The notes under the pieces were generated by a model that was given only the letters and a program-made list of their open reading frames with translations, did not search any database and had not been told where the DNA came from. This document shows positions 51,736 through 64,000 of a stretch of DNA of 64,000 bases, in pieces (position 1 is the first letter of the stretch; each line of letters starts with the position of its first letter). The stretch comes from Glandiceps talaboti (taxonomy: Eukaryota; Hemichordata; Enteropneusta; Spengelidae). The stretch spans positions 5,600,498-5,664,497 of the forward strand of contig NC_135560.1 of NCBI RefSeq assembly GCF_964340395.1, read 5' to 3'. The position numbers were made by a program, and so were the translations under genes.

Positions 51736-51886
51736 TAGGTGAACACCTTGGGGTATACATGTAGGTGAACACTTTCAGGTATACTTGTAGGTGAACACTT
51801 TGGGGTAAACTTGTAGGTGAACACTTTGGGGTAAACTTGTAAGTTGTAGGTGAACGCTTTCAGGTATACTTGTAGGTGAACACATA
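51736..51886. repeat. 26-bp minisatellite
   Basis: At least five copies of a 26-bp unit beginning GTAGGTGAACACTTT and ending GGTATACTT or GGTAAACTT, with a 7-bp interruption GTAAGTT before the fifth. Confidence 0.9.
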
Positions 51887-53248
51887 CATGTATAGAGAGA
51901 AGGTTACAGTCATCGTACACATACTTTCAAAAATATGTTTAACTTAATAGTTTACTGATCACAGTAAGACATTGGATTGTGGTTGTGACCTGCACTGAAC
52001 ATAATAAAACATACTCCTGTGTATTCCAGGTGGTAGCCAAGAATCCGAGTGATTGGGATTCGAATTTTGATTTTCCCAGTTTCCTGCAGGGGAAATAACA
52101 AAATCATATCCCTCTATCCACATGGATTCCAGGTGGCAGCTTGTACTGCACCTACAATATGGACTACTTAATTCTGCCATCAGAATTTCAAGTGGGGGTA
52201 AAAAAAAGTATTACATGGTGAATGGTTTTGTACCACCCTAGCGACAGACTAACCATAAAACCAATCATGCAGAAAGACAGTATCAGTTTTCTGTACCCTT
52301 TGTTGGCAGTTTGAAAAAAAGGTAGATGGTTGGAATGTTAGGTAAAGAGAACCATTTACCCAAAGTGTATATATATATACATGTATATGCAATCACTGAT
52401 GGAGTGGAGAGTGCTTTCAGCAAAGTGTGTGCTGACCTTGCTGTGAACTAGAATACTGATGGTGGGTTTGAGATGATATGATGTTCATGAAATGGAAGTC
52501 AGTATATCCAGACAGTGACTTGTTCTTCACTGTGACAAGTACTATGATCATATTTGATAGGACCAGTATATTAAAGGATAATCTGTATGTAAAGGTCATG
52601 TTTTGGTAAGACCCAAAGTACATGACAAATAGCCAGGTGTTGAGAAGTACTGTCAGCATTTGTAATTAGGTTAGTGATATGGGGCTCACAGGTGTGAAAG
52701 ATGTAAATTATTAGTGATTTCTGAGGAATTGTTTGGAAGAATTAACACATTAGGCCCAGGCTAGATTAGGAATATGATATAGGTGAGAAAAACTGTTGTC
52801 TGGCAGATTTATAAACAAGATTGGTCCAGAACAAAAAAGACTAGACCAATGTAATCTTTATGGCACTGCTGATAAGACACACAGTACACCAAGACCCCGG
52901 GATTGTACCCCTGGCCTTTAAAGCTCTCTGTCTGACACTAATTGTTACAAATTTGTAAAATAAAGCTGTATTTAATGTACTTGTGAGCATCCAATCAATA
53001 GCTAAATACATGTAAATATGTATGATACAAGAAAAATAGTTTCATGTTTGGAGGCATTCCAAAATCACAGTTTTACTTCCTCTTAAATTCTGCTGTTATG
53101 ACGTAAATTGGTCAGTAAAATAATTAGGGTTGGGGTTTCTTCACTTTGTGGGGTGGTGGATGTCAACATCACAGAAAGACATAAATCCAGCAATCTCATA
53201 AATCATACTTGCATATTTCTTTGAGTGGATGGTGATGCACCATTCGTA

Positions 53249-53358
53249 GTCCAAAGACTTGGCTCTATCTGACTTGAAAATGTTATTCACCACTTACAGG
53301 AAAACACTCTGTCAAGTCAGTAAATACACCCAGTCAGATAGCCAAGTCTCTGGGCTAT
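53249..53358. mobile_element. ~110-bp MITE of the AGCCAAGTCT family
   Basis: The left end TAGTCCAAAGACTTGGCT and right end AGCCAAGTCTCTGGGCTA are inverted repeats, each bounded by TA, consistent with a TA target duplication. There is no coding capacity. Confidence 0.7.
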
Positions 53359-54569
53359 ACCATTCCCAATGCCATGGAATACTTACCAACATTTGTAATT
53401 TTGTTAATCTTCATTCAAATTTAAAGCAAAATATATCTTTACAGAAAATCACTCCAAACATATTAAAATTCCCAAGAGTACTCTGTTCCCTTGGTATGTG
53501 TATGATAGTAAAAATTAAAACCAAAGCAAGCATAATTCATTTCTCTGTGTGTCAAATCTTACCTTTCTATGGGATGCAAGAGACAAATCATTCAAGAATT
53601 GCAGACAGTGAAGGCCATTCCATTTAAAGCATTTTACCCAAGGGTACTATTTGTTCTTAGAAGTTGTTTCAATTATTTTCCTAAATGAAAGTCGAAATTC
53701 ATAGTATGCAGTTACGTCAATTGCATGTACATGTATATGAATTATTGGTTAGTATTACAAAGTCATTTTTGATCTGATATATTAACCATTTCAATCATAG
53801 TGATTGTTATTGATTCATCTCTGAGGACTGTGGAGGTACTCAGATAAGACTTAGTAGTTAACTGTAAGATCTTGAAATATTAAACATATTCAATTTTTTG
53901 AAATATTGAGGGGCTTCAAATTGATTTGCATATATTAAAGTGAAATAAGGTGGAATTTTGAACCATTGCCCTACAGTATCATCAAAGTTGTATGAATTCT
54001 GTTATGTACTTGTAGTGGAAGTGAAGATGTTGTTACCATGGAAATCTCGGTAGTAACAACTCTCCCGCAGTCATTGTGTGATAAGTCTATGCCATTGAAT
54101 CGTATACAATAACAGCTGAAGGCTGAGCAATATAGCCGAAGTGTACTCGGTAAATTATTAACGATCTGAGTTTGGAACTACAATATAGTACAAAATATGG
54201 TTCCAGAGCATGGAAACAACTTGTTTTGTTGGTGTTACCATGGTTTCATCATTCTATCTTTTCTTGTATCATCTCAACTGTATACATACATACATACATG
54301 TATTTAATTTGTTTCTGCTCGCAGCTTCTTTTTGGCAAGGAACTTGGAAAGCTTTCGTAGACATACTGAGGATATTTGAGTTGCTGCTTCACAGTTTTCT
54401 AAACATGTAATCCTAGTTGAATTCAACATGCCTCAAACAAATTGAACAGGTGATTGTTTACAATTTCAGGTACATGTTTTGTGGTAGTCTTTTGTCTATG
54501 AGTCATTTATGGGTCAACAGAGACAAACAGCACATTGCTTAGGCTATGCTGTAAATAGGAAATGTATGC

Positions 54570-54830
54570 TTGATCTATTTGGGGAGTTTCTCATCTGTGT
54601 AGCTGCAAATAATGTTGTTAAAATGAATGTGGAATGAATTGTGTCACATTTGAATCATTTTGGGTGTTTCTCAACTTTGTAGGAGCAACAATGTTATTAA
54701 GAGTGAATGTGGCACAATTTGGGTAGCATTTGAATCTGTTAAATAGGGCGTTTCTCAAATTGTAGTTGCAATATTGTTGTTAAAATGAACGTGGAACAAA
54801 TTTGGTCGCTTTTGAGTCTGTGTGGAGATA
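54570..54830. repeat. Tandem repeat, ~90-bp unit, three diverged copies
   Basis: Successive copies share 'gtttctca', 'gtag(c/g)tgcaa', 'atgttgttaaaatgaa' and 'gtgg(a/c)a' phrases in the same order. Confidence 0.75.
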
Positions 54831-55163
54831 CCAAACCTGACAACAGAGCATTGAAAAGTATCTGAGAGTATTGTATTTTGTAAATAGGTAGCTAAAGCTC
54901 TCCAGGTGTACTGTTAAGTAGAGAAAACATTCTAGTAATGCCAAATATTTGTAGAGATATACAACTGTATGTGAAGGAGGACTTGTATTGTAACCAGGCA
55001 AGCTTTATTTGGGTTATGTAATGCTAGCTTCTAATTCAACTCATCAAGATCTACAGGTAGTTGTCTTCTTTGTACTTTCAGGTTGTTGTCACCTGTTGAA
55101 TTACTACTAGAAGATGAAACACTTTTGGAAGTTTGTCAAAAGATTGTGCTTATGGAAAAAAAG

Positions 55164-55370
55164 GGTAATGAAACATTATTTGCAGCAAAACACTTGCATG
55201 TAGATCATTGTTTGTATAAAATATATCATATGTATAGTCTGGTGCTTGGTAAGATACATCATGTTTGCCAGCCTTATCAGGCTTCTCAAATCATTGAGTT
55301 CTGTCTGATCTGTCTGGTTTGAAACGATCTACACGTGAACAGTTTTGCTGCAAATAACATTTCATTATCT
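55164..55370. mobile_element. Inverted-repeat element (TTTGCAGCAAAAC ends)
   Basis: Left AATGAAACATTATTTGCAGC near 55167 and right GCTGCAAATAACATTTCATT near 55350 are inverted relatives, both continuing inward into GTAGATC/GATCTAC. The element is about 205 bp. Confidence 0.7.
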
Positions 55371-56719
55371 TGTTTTTTTCATAAGCGTAAGATGTACAGA
55401 CTCTGGTAATTTGGCAGTCTTGTGATAGGGCTGGGCAACAGGATATATCTGAACATTCTCAGTGTTCAGATATGTGGTGTTGTCTAGCCCTATCAGGCTT
55501 GTCAAATCACTGAGTGCTGATTGATAGGGTGACACAACATATCATATTTTACAGACTGGTAAGTTTTGGCAGTCTAGAGAATCCATGTAATTGAAGAACA
55601 TAAAACTTCATATAACGAGAATTGGTCCCAGGTGAAAGTCATACAAAGGGTTATCTTATGTGTGTAAAATTTATAGTGTACTGGTAAAGACTTTTATTGT
55701 CACAGAGTTGGTGTCGTTCTATTTTTATTGTCTTTTAATCTAGCGTATTCAAGTGTTTATCATGGCAAGTATCTCAAGGGTATATTTGTATCATGCCGCT
55801 ATTCCCTGGCCGCCTTCTGTTCAAGTTATGACACTGTCACAGATTCAGGGGCATACGCTATTTCAGACTTTTCGCAGGTTTTCTTTCAACATTGACAAGT
55901 AACATCAACATTTGTATTTGTAGGAATCTGGCACAAAGGTGTGAAGGTTGAATTGTTTTTTTAAGCTCTTTAGGGTTGCAAGGTTGAAAAAATAACAATA
56001 ACAACAATAAAGTCACTTGTAATGGGAAAATATGAAATATGTGATTAGTCTGTCTACAAGCATTACATAACTTAGAGATTGTGTTTTCCTGGCAAATATT
56101 TGATATTTTCCTGGAATTTCAAACCATTCCTGGAAAGTCCATGAAGAATATAATCTATTCACAGAAAATTGTTACAAATGAAAATTATGAAATGATCAGC
56201 TGAAAATTCCTCATTCTTGATAAGTAATGTTTTCAATGACAAATCAAACAAGACTGTGCTGGTTTATGTATGGTACAAAATACTCCTGATAAATGATATC
56301 ACCTAGTCACAAACACTCCTAGAAATTTAGTTTATTTGAAATCTGTGAACTTTGGCTGCCTGTTGGACTGGAATCCATGTTGTTATGGTTTACTGTGAGT
56401 GATATGGCATGCATCTTTTTCGAGATATCATACAGTTAGTCTGCACGATACAGACATTAGTGCTGCGCTATCTGTTGGCACTCATTAAGAAGCCTGATAG
56501 GGCTGAACAACACAAATGTATCTTACAGTCTATCATATAGTGAAATCTACCAATCAGCTACTTTACAAGGACCTGGTGAAACCTAGTCTGGATGCCAGTG
56601 TGGACTCTAACTGTAAAACAAGGTGTAAATTGTAACAATACTGTATAGGAACTAAGGAAGTAGATTAGGGGAAAGTAAGCGTTATAAGCCTTTACAGTAC
56701 TTTTCTGTACAACACATGT

Positions 56720-56906
56720 ACCTTCCCACACTGTTGTAGCCTACCTGTAGACGTGAGAACAGCTAACGCTACACTCTTCTGCTATCCTAAATGACATCTT
56801 GAATTTTGGGAATGGAAAATTCAAAATGTCAGTTATGATAGCAGAATAGTGTAGCAATTGCCATCCCCAAGTCTACAGATAGGCTAACACTGTTGTGGGA
56901 TGTTGT
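56720..56906. mobile_element. Long imperfect palindrome (foldback element)
   Basis: Arms of about 85 bp: the left runs CCCACACTGTTGTAGCC, CTGTAGACG, CTACACTCTTCTGCTATC, GACATCTTGAATTTT; the right is its inverse with mismatches, ending AGGCTAACACTGTTGTGGGA. Related partial sequence recurs near 57060-57160. Confidence 0.8.
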
Positions 56907-57659
56907 AAAATATTGTGCAATGTAGGAAATCCTACAAAGGCTGTGAGACCAAACATTAGACTTATATGTCATAGCACCATGAAGGTAGTAAATCAACAGT
57001 GCTATAAATGCATTGCAGAAATCAACTACTTTATGAAGACCTGGGGAAAACCCTAGTGTATAAAGCCTTACTGTTCTGTACAGCATAATATATACACCTT
57101 CCCTCACTGCTAGGATGTAGTAAAATATATAGTAGGAAATCCTACAGTGTACTTTGAGCTATAACCATTACAACCAGGATGGAACCACATGCACCTTGAA
57201 CATAGTGAATCAACAATGCTATAAACTGTGAAGGCTTAAACTACCTATGTCAACAATCTTTATTGGTTTGTAATACTGTACCAATTGTTTGCAAATGTTA
57301 ATAGTTCTATTTAAACACAGGTATTTAGTATGACCTTTCGACAAACATCTTTATGTGTAGTACATTTGTAGTGTGTTATATTTTTATGGGACATAATTTT
57401 TCCTGTTATTACAGAGTTATCAACACCTGTAAAATTTGATAAGTACATATAACATGAAAGAAGGAAAGTGTACTGGATTGCAAATATATTTTATGAGTTG
57501 AGTCATTGGTAGCTGAGCATTTGCATTTGAAAAAAGATATAATAAAATATATCAGTCCAAGGGATGAAATGTGGGATACAACTATTAACAAGTTCAAGAA
57601 TTATTTCTTTGCTTGTCACAGGATAGGCAGGAGACTTTGTTGTCTGGCATTCTGATTTG

Positions 57660-57830
57660 TAAACACTGTCTGACTTGACAGCATTTGTCAGTACAACTCA
57701 AGGCAGTCATGTGTAGTGTGGATGCCAACATGGTCTCTGACTCTCTGGAAAGAGAGATCTGAATGATTTGATGAACGATAGCACTAGACATGTCAGATAG
57801 CCAAGTCTCTGGTCTAGTCACATGATGAAA
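57660..57830. repeat. AGCCAAGTCT-family copy with shared leader
   Basis: Ends TCAGATAGCCAAGTCTCTGG. The preceding GGAAAGAGAGATCTGAATG...GATAGCACTAGAC-like phrase matches sequence near 41556-41605. Confidence 0.5.
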
Positions 57831-59470
57831 TAGACACTGATATATTTAACCACCTGTTTTGTGACCAATCATTTAGTCTGAGTTCGATGAGGCATACTGG
57901 AACATTTTGTTGGGTCCTTCATTTCAGTTTCTGATCTAAGACAACCAAAGTTTAGAACAAGGCATCACTAATGCACTATGTACGTGTATGTATATTTTGT
58001 TGAGACCTTTACTCCTTATGTGACAATTTCTGCCCCTAATGTAAGTTTGGACTAGACATGCATGTCGTATGATACATGTATGTAGTGTACTTTGGTCAAG
58101 CTCCTCACTTCACTTCATAGTTTCAGAAACCACCTGAGTGTGGAACATATTTATGTGACACTTCTTTCAATACAGTGTGTATATGGTGTACTACATTCCT
58201 TTGCAATTGGTTTGATAGTCTCCCATATCAGGTGTTTGTATATGACACAGTTGACATCACCTGAAATGCCAGCACACGACTGTCAACAGGTCAGCATGTC
58301 GAAACACGATGTTGGGTCACAATTCTCAATACGTACACATGTCAGCTGGTAGGTGAGGTGTACTGTACGTGAATTGATGTATTGTTAAGACACTGACAGT
58401 CTATCTATGAGTTGGACTGTATGATTTCTGAACATAACTGGCCTGGTATTATGATAGACCTTTGCAAAGTGCCATTTTGAGAGAGGGAACATACATGTAC
58501 ATTCGATAGTATATATAGCCTAAAAAGAAGTTACGCTTGTTGGAAATATTTACTGACTCAAACAAAGTTTAGTCTTCGTCTGCTAGATAAAAATTTTAAA
58601 AAAAAGATCGCTAATTTTGTTTGAAAACAAAAAGACATGGTACCATTGAAGTGTCACTCTGTTGCAAAAACTCATTTTAAGTCATTTTAAGTCCTATACC
58701 TTTGTTGATGACTGAAGTTTTCATAATTTTGATTTCACTCTAGCGTAATACTGGTACATTTGTATTATTAGAATATGTACATTTTGTTAATGTTCAATTA
58801 TGTTGTCAGGTTAGGAAAAATATTCCTCAGTTATTTCTCAGTGAATATGCAAATACAATTGTGTCTGCTTGATAACATGCAATTGAGAAGACAGAGGTTG
58901 ATAAAGTGAAATAGTGTGGAATGCTGCTATTATTGAGGGTCAACTGTTTACCCATATTAAAATGTAATCATGGAGAATAAATCATATGTGTGTGATGTGT
59001 TCAAACATCTGCTCTGTTGTGAGTTCATTGAGAGAACTGACATGTGGTTATTGCCTTATATCCATTGTTATTGCTGTGGAGGTCAAGGGTCAACAGGTAG
59101 AGGAAGTCAATCAATTTGTAAAGTGTGAATTTAGTTCTATTGTCTATGATTATAAACATTGCCGCTGTCAGCTGACTCTCTGCTCAGGTGGACTTTGCTA
59201 CCAGTAATGGAAAAAATGGTTACATATTTTCATAGCCCCAATATTCTGTTCTGGAAGCGTTGTACAATATGTTATATAAATGTAGCATATTCCAGCTTAC
59301 TTCAATCATTTCAGTATTTTTTTTTGATGTAGAAAGAGGATAAAATCTTGTCACACATCTTCAGAAGAGGTAATCACTCTCAGAACAATAAAATAAAAAA
59401 CAAACAACAATAAATAAAAGAAGCAAAGGTAAATAATAGCTGTACAACTACATCATGTATTTTAATCAGA

Positions 59471-59505
59471 TCATGGAAGTATCACCGTGGGCGATACTTC
59501 CATGA
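59471..59505. repeat. Palindrome TCATGGAAGTATC / GATACTTCCATGA
   Basis: Perfect 13-bp arms with a 9-base loop. Same arm core as 41227-41263. Confidence 0.9.
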
Positions 59506-60096
59506 CCAGATTGAGTCTTTTCCCACTGTTAAACACCAAAAGATCATTACCCCTGAGAACAGCAAAGACTTCAGACCAATTACTTTGGTCATGATCCAAG
59601 GATTCTTGTCAGGCTTGACTTTAAAACTATGGTAATGTAATCTGCTAAGTGAGATTGATTGTGTTGTGTATAGTTAATACAGCTAGGAATTTGACTGGAA
59701 GATAACTTGAATGTGGTGTTGTCACAACGTTACAAAGACTTTAATTGGAAAATGTGACATGGGTATTAACGGTAGCTTTTAACTTAATACCACAACATAA
59801 CCACTGAATAGTCGTGAAAGGGTAGAGAGAGATAAAAGGAGAAGGGAGAAACAGTTATGTTTATTTATGACTTGCATGTAGTTGTATAGTGTCACACTCC
59901 GATGAACAAGGTGATGTCATCATCAAAGTGACGGTCCTCATAAACCACTTTCTTTACCCCTATAAATAGACACTGGGTGAGACAAACTTGTAAATTGTTT
60001 CCAACTTTAGAATGAAACTTCAATGGCAGTTGTTTATGTTGCTTTGTTTGTCACAATCGAAGTCTAGGCAAACTTGTAAATAGTTTCCAATGTTAG

Positions 60097-60258
60097 ACCA
60101 TAGGCAGTGGAGGGGAAACTTCCACCATAGACATTGGAGGTGAAACTTCCACCATAGACAGTGGAGGTGAAACTTCCACCATAGACATTGGAGGTGAAAC
60201 TTCCACCATAGACAGTGGGGGTGAAACTTCCACCATAGACAGTGGAGGGGAAACTGTC
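60097..60258. repeat. 27-bp minisatellite, six copies
   Basis: Units start at 60097, 60124, 60151, 60178, 60205 and 60232, each ACCATAGAC followed by (A)(G/T)TGGAGGTGAAACTTCC. Because 27 is divisible by three, the minus strand reads a nine-residue repeat (HCLWWKFHL) in a 91-codon frame; with no other support this is not called a gene. Confidence 0.95.
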
Positions 60259-61430
60259 TATGCTTCCACTTTCTATGGTTTTGACAAAACTTCAATGACA
60301 GTTGAATATGTTGCCCTCTTTGTCATAATAGAAGTCTATGCATCTTTATAAATAGTTTCCAACTTTATTCAAAGACTTCACTGAGCGACAGTTGTTTATG
60401 TTGCCCCCAGTTTGCCACAAAGGAATTCTGATCGGAATAATCACCTACATTTTCTTTGTATCTTGGGGTTTATGTAATATTGTATTGATTGTTTTGGTGT
60501 GTTTGTGTATTTCTTTTCTCACAGTCAAAGGCCAAATAGTTGGGTTAGTGTCCTCTGAGTCTGCCTATTGTGTATGCATTGATTTGACTTCAACATTACC
60601 TTCCCACTTTGTGATGTTTGGTGATTCCGAATACCAATTCATTGTACTATCCTGCAATTAGAATTGCTATAAAATGATAAAATATCAAACAAGAAATGTC
60701 TGCAGATCGACTCCTAACTAACATTGATGCTTTTCTTTCTGTGTTAATTCCTATTCTATTCCTCTAAGATTTAACAGTAAATTTGTTATTTATTTACCTT
60801 TATACCCAAATGAAGACATAGTTGTATCATAAAAAGTTCAGCTAAAAGTTCCTTAAATATAACTCATCACACACAAGTAATTTCAAGTGAAATAAAAATG
60901 AAAATAGCCAACTTGACATTAAAGCTTTAGCTAAGCAGTGATACATGTGTTAAGTGTTCCAATGAAAAATTCAATCTATATTTATATTGGTAATCCTAAA
61001 AGCTTTAGTTGCAAACACAAACTTAAAACATTTTTAATGTACCTGAAATTTTGACTGCATACTTTCACAACGTGTTTTGTAAGGACAAAATATTGCCTAT
61101 ATCGCATTACTGGACTTGCAATTATCATGTAAAGAATTTACATTTTTTGTATACATATAATCAAATAAATGCAATGATTACATGCTAAATCATCAAAGTA
61201 TATTAATTAATAAATTGTAGAATTTCAGAAGGTATCATGCATGTGTTACAGGGAAACTAATGCAAAACTGATACATGTATGCATTTTGGGGTATATACCG
61301 GTACATCGTGTATGGATGTGGTCAAATTAATGCAATGGTTACTTGATAGATCATCAAAGCAATGTATAAATATGTTTGAGATGGTATTGTGCATGTGATA
61401 AATCTAGTACAATGTATATACATGTATCAT

Positions 61431-61443
61431 GGGGGGGGGGGGG
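61431..61443. repeat. Poly-G tract
   Basis: Run of about 13 G. Confidence 0.9.
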
Positions 61444-61658
61444 ATATATATGTGTGTATTCAAATTAATAAATCGTCACTGTAATTAATTAAGAAATGTC
61501 AAATTTCTGTAGGTATTGTGGGAAATTAAAGTAAAAATATGTTTTCAAATTAATGCCATAATTAAATGCTAAATCATTAATGTAATCGATACATGTAGTA
61601 TTTCAGTTGGTACATGGTACAGGGTTGGTAAAGGAAGTAAAACTGCTACATCATACAT

Positions 61659-61714
61659 GTATGTATGTATGTATGTATGTATGTATGTATGTATGTATGT
61701 ATGTATGTATGTGT
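61659..61714. repeat. (TATG)n microsatellite
   Basis: About thirteen TATG units passing into TGTG, directly adjacent to the inverted-repeat element at 61735. Confidence 0.95.
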
Positions 61715-61734
61715 GTGTATCTGCTCACTTCACT

Positions 61735-61853
61735 GTTGAGATACATTGTTAGCTGATCAGTGGTCATACCTCCTAACCCTCGTAACTCATGGTTATGAAG
61801 TCTTGGAGGTACTCCTAGCTAACAATGTATCTCAACCGTGAAGTTAGCAAGCT
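61735..61853. mobile_element. Inverted-repeat element (TTGAGATACATTGTTAGCT ends)
   Basis: Left CACTGTTGAGATACATTGTT and right AACAATGTATCTCAACCGTG are inverted, with inner CTCCTAA/TGGAGGT-type pairing. Same end sequence as the element at 1490-1815. Confidence 0.8.
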
Positions 61854-63269
61854 AATGTATGCATTTATTCAAATCAGTGCAAATGATAAAATGTAAATAT
61901 CAAGGCATGTAATAAATACATGTAGTATTTCAGTTGGTATTTAAATTTGATCTGAAATGGATGTAAGTTACATATCAGGTTCAAGTTTTGATATCAAGAT
62001 ATCAATTTCCTTGACCCTCACAGTTTTAGAAATTGAATGAACAGTTTGAAATTGATAGGTGTTACTGTTAAAAATATATTAAGTGTACTGTCACTTAATG
62101 GAAATCAAGACTGTAGCATGCTGCTGATGCAGCCAAATACACTTTAATATACAAGGTCAGGGTTTGACAGTTACAGTTTAGTCCAGGACACATACGTGCA
62201 GACTACTAAACGTATCTAGACTACCAAATTTATAAGGTGGTAGTCTGTTAGACAAATGGCAATCCATAGAAAAGTGGAGCTGAAAGCAAAACACTGCACT
62301 TGGCTAAATCTGGCTACCAAGCTTAAACGTTCAATTTGTGTCTCAAAGGTTAAGTGAAATGTTGAGTACGTGCACTTTTGTAAATGGTCTTTTCATCTCT
62401 AAATCCACCATCAGTCCATTTACATGTACTCACATTTGGGCTGATTTGTGAAGGTTTATACGCAGAAGATTGATATGTGTGCACAAAAATATTAAATGCA
62501 CAGATGATAAAAATAATAAAGGCAGCCATAGGAACATTATAGGTTAAGTAATTATCAGCAGTTACATCAATTTCAATATTTGAAAACTCTCATTTGCATA
62601 TTACGACTCCAGGCATCAGACAATCAGAGGTGTAATACCAGAGGGATAACGAATATATTTACGTGTCGATATTTACTATAAATTTATAATGACCATACAA
62701 ATGTTGTTGAATCATACTGTCATCTATAGATTTATGGATTTTACCTTGCGGCAACATTTCTGTAGGTATCTCAAGGATTTTCTTGACACGAGACATTCAT
62801 TACAGAATGATAGTTTCCTTGTGGCATAGTAAAAATGATATAATTTCTGAGTCATCCTTTGATAATTTTTTTTTAAAGAAAATAAATATCTTTAGTTTAT
62901 TCAAAAAAAATTGCAACGCTAATAGTTCTCAATAATGAATCTTACTGGCACATGTATGTAAGATCCCTAAAACTTGTAGATTGTACAGTTACTAAAATTT
63001 TGTAAAATCAACAACGTTTTTAAATAATATTCTTTTAAAATAGATAGCGGTAACATAACTGAGTAAACATGATATGACAGCTGCTGTGAAAAGAACCAAT
63101 GTTTGTCAGCATCTTGTCTCGTAATAGGGGTTTATGTACATTCAAAGTTGATTCTTGAAATTTCATCTTTTTTGAAAGTTTTCATCTGACAGTATAATAA
63201 TAATAAAAAAAAATCGTAATTTTCATGAATAGTAGTCATTGAAATATATTGAAAGATTTGTCATATAAA

Positions 63270-63436
63270 AGAATCCCATGACACGTGAGTGCAAGTGTGG
63301 CATACTCAGGGTATTTGCATGAATGCTTGCAGTGTTTTCTGCGCCCATAGTGAAAATACAGCAGAAAACACTGCAAGCATGAGTGAAAATACCCATGAGT
63401 ACCCACACTGGAACTCATGTGGCATGGGGTTCTGTT
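63270..63436. mobile_element. ~165-bp imperfect palindrome (foldback element)
   Basis: The perfect central arms GCTTGCAGTGTTTTCTG and CAGAAAACACTGCAAGC lie within longer arms that start AGAATCCCATG and end CATGGGGTTCT. Frames of about 60-110 residues on both strands arise from the palindrome. Confidence 0.85.
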
Positions 63437-64000
63437 ATTGTTACGTATATTTATGTGAAATGGTATATTTCCATAAAATCATAAAAATCATGATTTTATA
63501 TGTAGCGAACAATTGCATCCTCATTTGCATATCATTTGCATGCAGATATGCAATAATGTTTTCGGTATTGCTCTGCAATGAAAATACCATTTGTATGCAC
63601 GCACACCAGTGCAAGTAATCTCTGGTACATTTGTACACTCCTTGTCACTTGCTAACATGGTAATAAGTGATACGGAACATGTAATATGACGAATATTTCA
63701 GTTTAGGTTTGATAAATGGGAGGTGGAACTGTATGAAGAATGTCAATCTGGACAGTGCTGACAGCTAGAACAATTGTTTTCTTGCTGTTGTCATGATTTT
63801 TATCACATATTTTAGCCACAAGAATGTTGAAATCAATGTATCTAGGCAGATTTGACATTAGTTTACCTCACCTTGTCCTTAAAAAAGTATACTACTACCA
63901 GAAATACCAGGATGAAGAATCCGTTCTTTTGGAATTTAAAAAAAAGGGCAACTGAAGAACTGTAGTATACATACAGATGACACAGTATTACTTTTAAGCA

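Noticed and set aside
51736-51886. CRISPR-like array
   Set aside because: Repeats are directly adjacent with no spacers, in a eukaryotic intron; it is a minisatellite.
55083-55322. Possible exon after TGTACTTTCAG with the frame LLSPVELLLEDETLLEVC
   Set aside because: The acceptor looks good, but the peptide is not recognised, does not fit the next part of a DAPK kinase domain, and the frame soon enters an inverted-repeat element. Transcript evidence would be needed.

Overview
This is animal nuclear DNA: AT-rich, with intron-split genes, GT/AG splice sites, abundant microsatellites and DNA-transposon, LINE and SINE debris. It most resembles a marine invertebrate bilaterian; a hemichordate or cephalochordate is plausible, but the sequence alone does not fix the phylum. 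Nothing bacterial, viral or CRISPR-like was seen.

Four host genes can be assembled exon by exon from matching splice phases. (1) Minus strand, 3615-13294: an aquaglyceroporin (AQP3/7/9/10 group) with seven coding exons and about 353 residues. Its two NPA boxes are present, but an apparent 2-nt frameshift with an in-frame TAG lies in exon 5. (2) Minus strand, 16043-31642: MORF4L1/MRG15, a chromatin protein with twelve coding exons and 364 residues, apparently intact. (3) Plus strand, 32785-37077: AMACR (alpha-methylacyl-CoA racemase), five coding exons, 379 residues, intact, with the catalytic His and Asp. (4) Plus strand, from 39043: the first two coding exons of a death-associated protein kinase (DAPK) family kinase. 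The gene runs on past 44839, and no further exon was recognised before the window ends. MORF4L1 and AMACR are head to head across about 1.1 kb and may share a promoter region; AQP and MORF4L1 are in tandem. No functional link among the four genes is evident.

The introns hold the more unusual DNA. AQP intron 5 carries a 4.05-kb element with about 700-bp terminal inverted repeats and a 6-bp target duplication (CATGTA), with a decayed LINE between its arms. MORF4L1 intron 4 carries a 4.3-kb hAT transposon whose transposase is split by a second 1.34-kb hAT-like element; removing the inner element plus one 5-bp duplication restores the outer reading frame exactly. AMACR intron 2 carries a 1.1-kb TIR element built largely of 150-bp tandem repeats. 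The long DAPK introns and flanks hold several families of small palindromic or TIR elements, two tRNA-derived SINEs and minisatellites of 26 and 27 bp.

Region guide: 1-3.6 kb, repeats and microsatellites; 3.6-13.3 kb, aquaporin; 13.3-16.0 kb, intergenic or 3' UTR; 16.0-31.6 kb, MORF4L1 with nested transposons; 31.6-32.8 kb, shared 5' region; 32.8-37.5 kb, AMACR; 37.5-39.0 kb, intergenic with GA microsatellite; 39.0-64 kb, DAPK-family gene, almost all intron.
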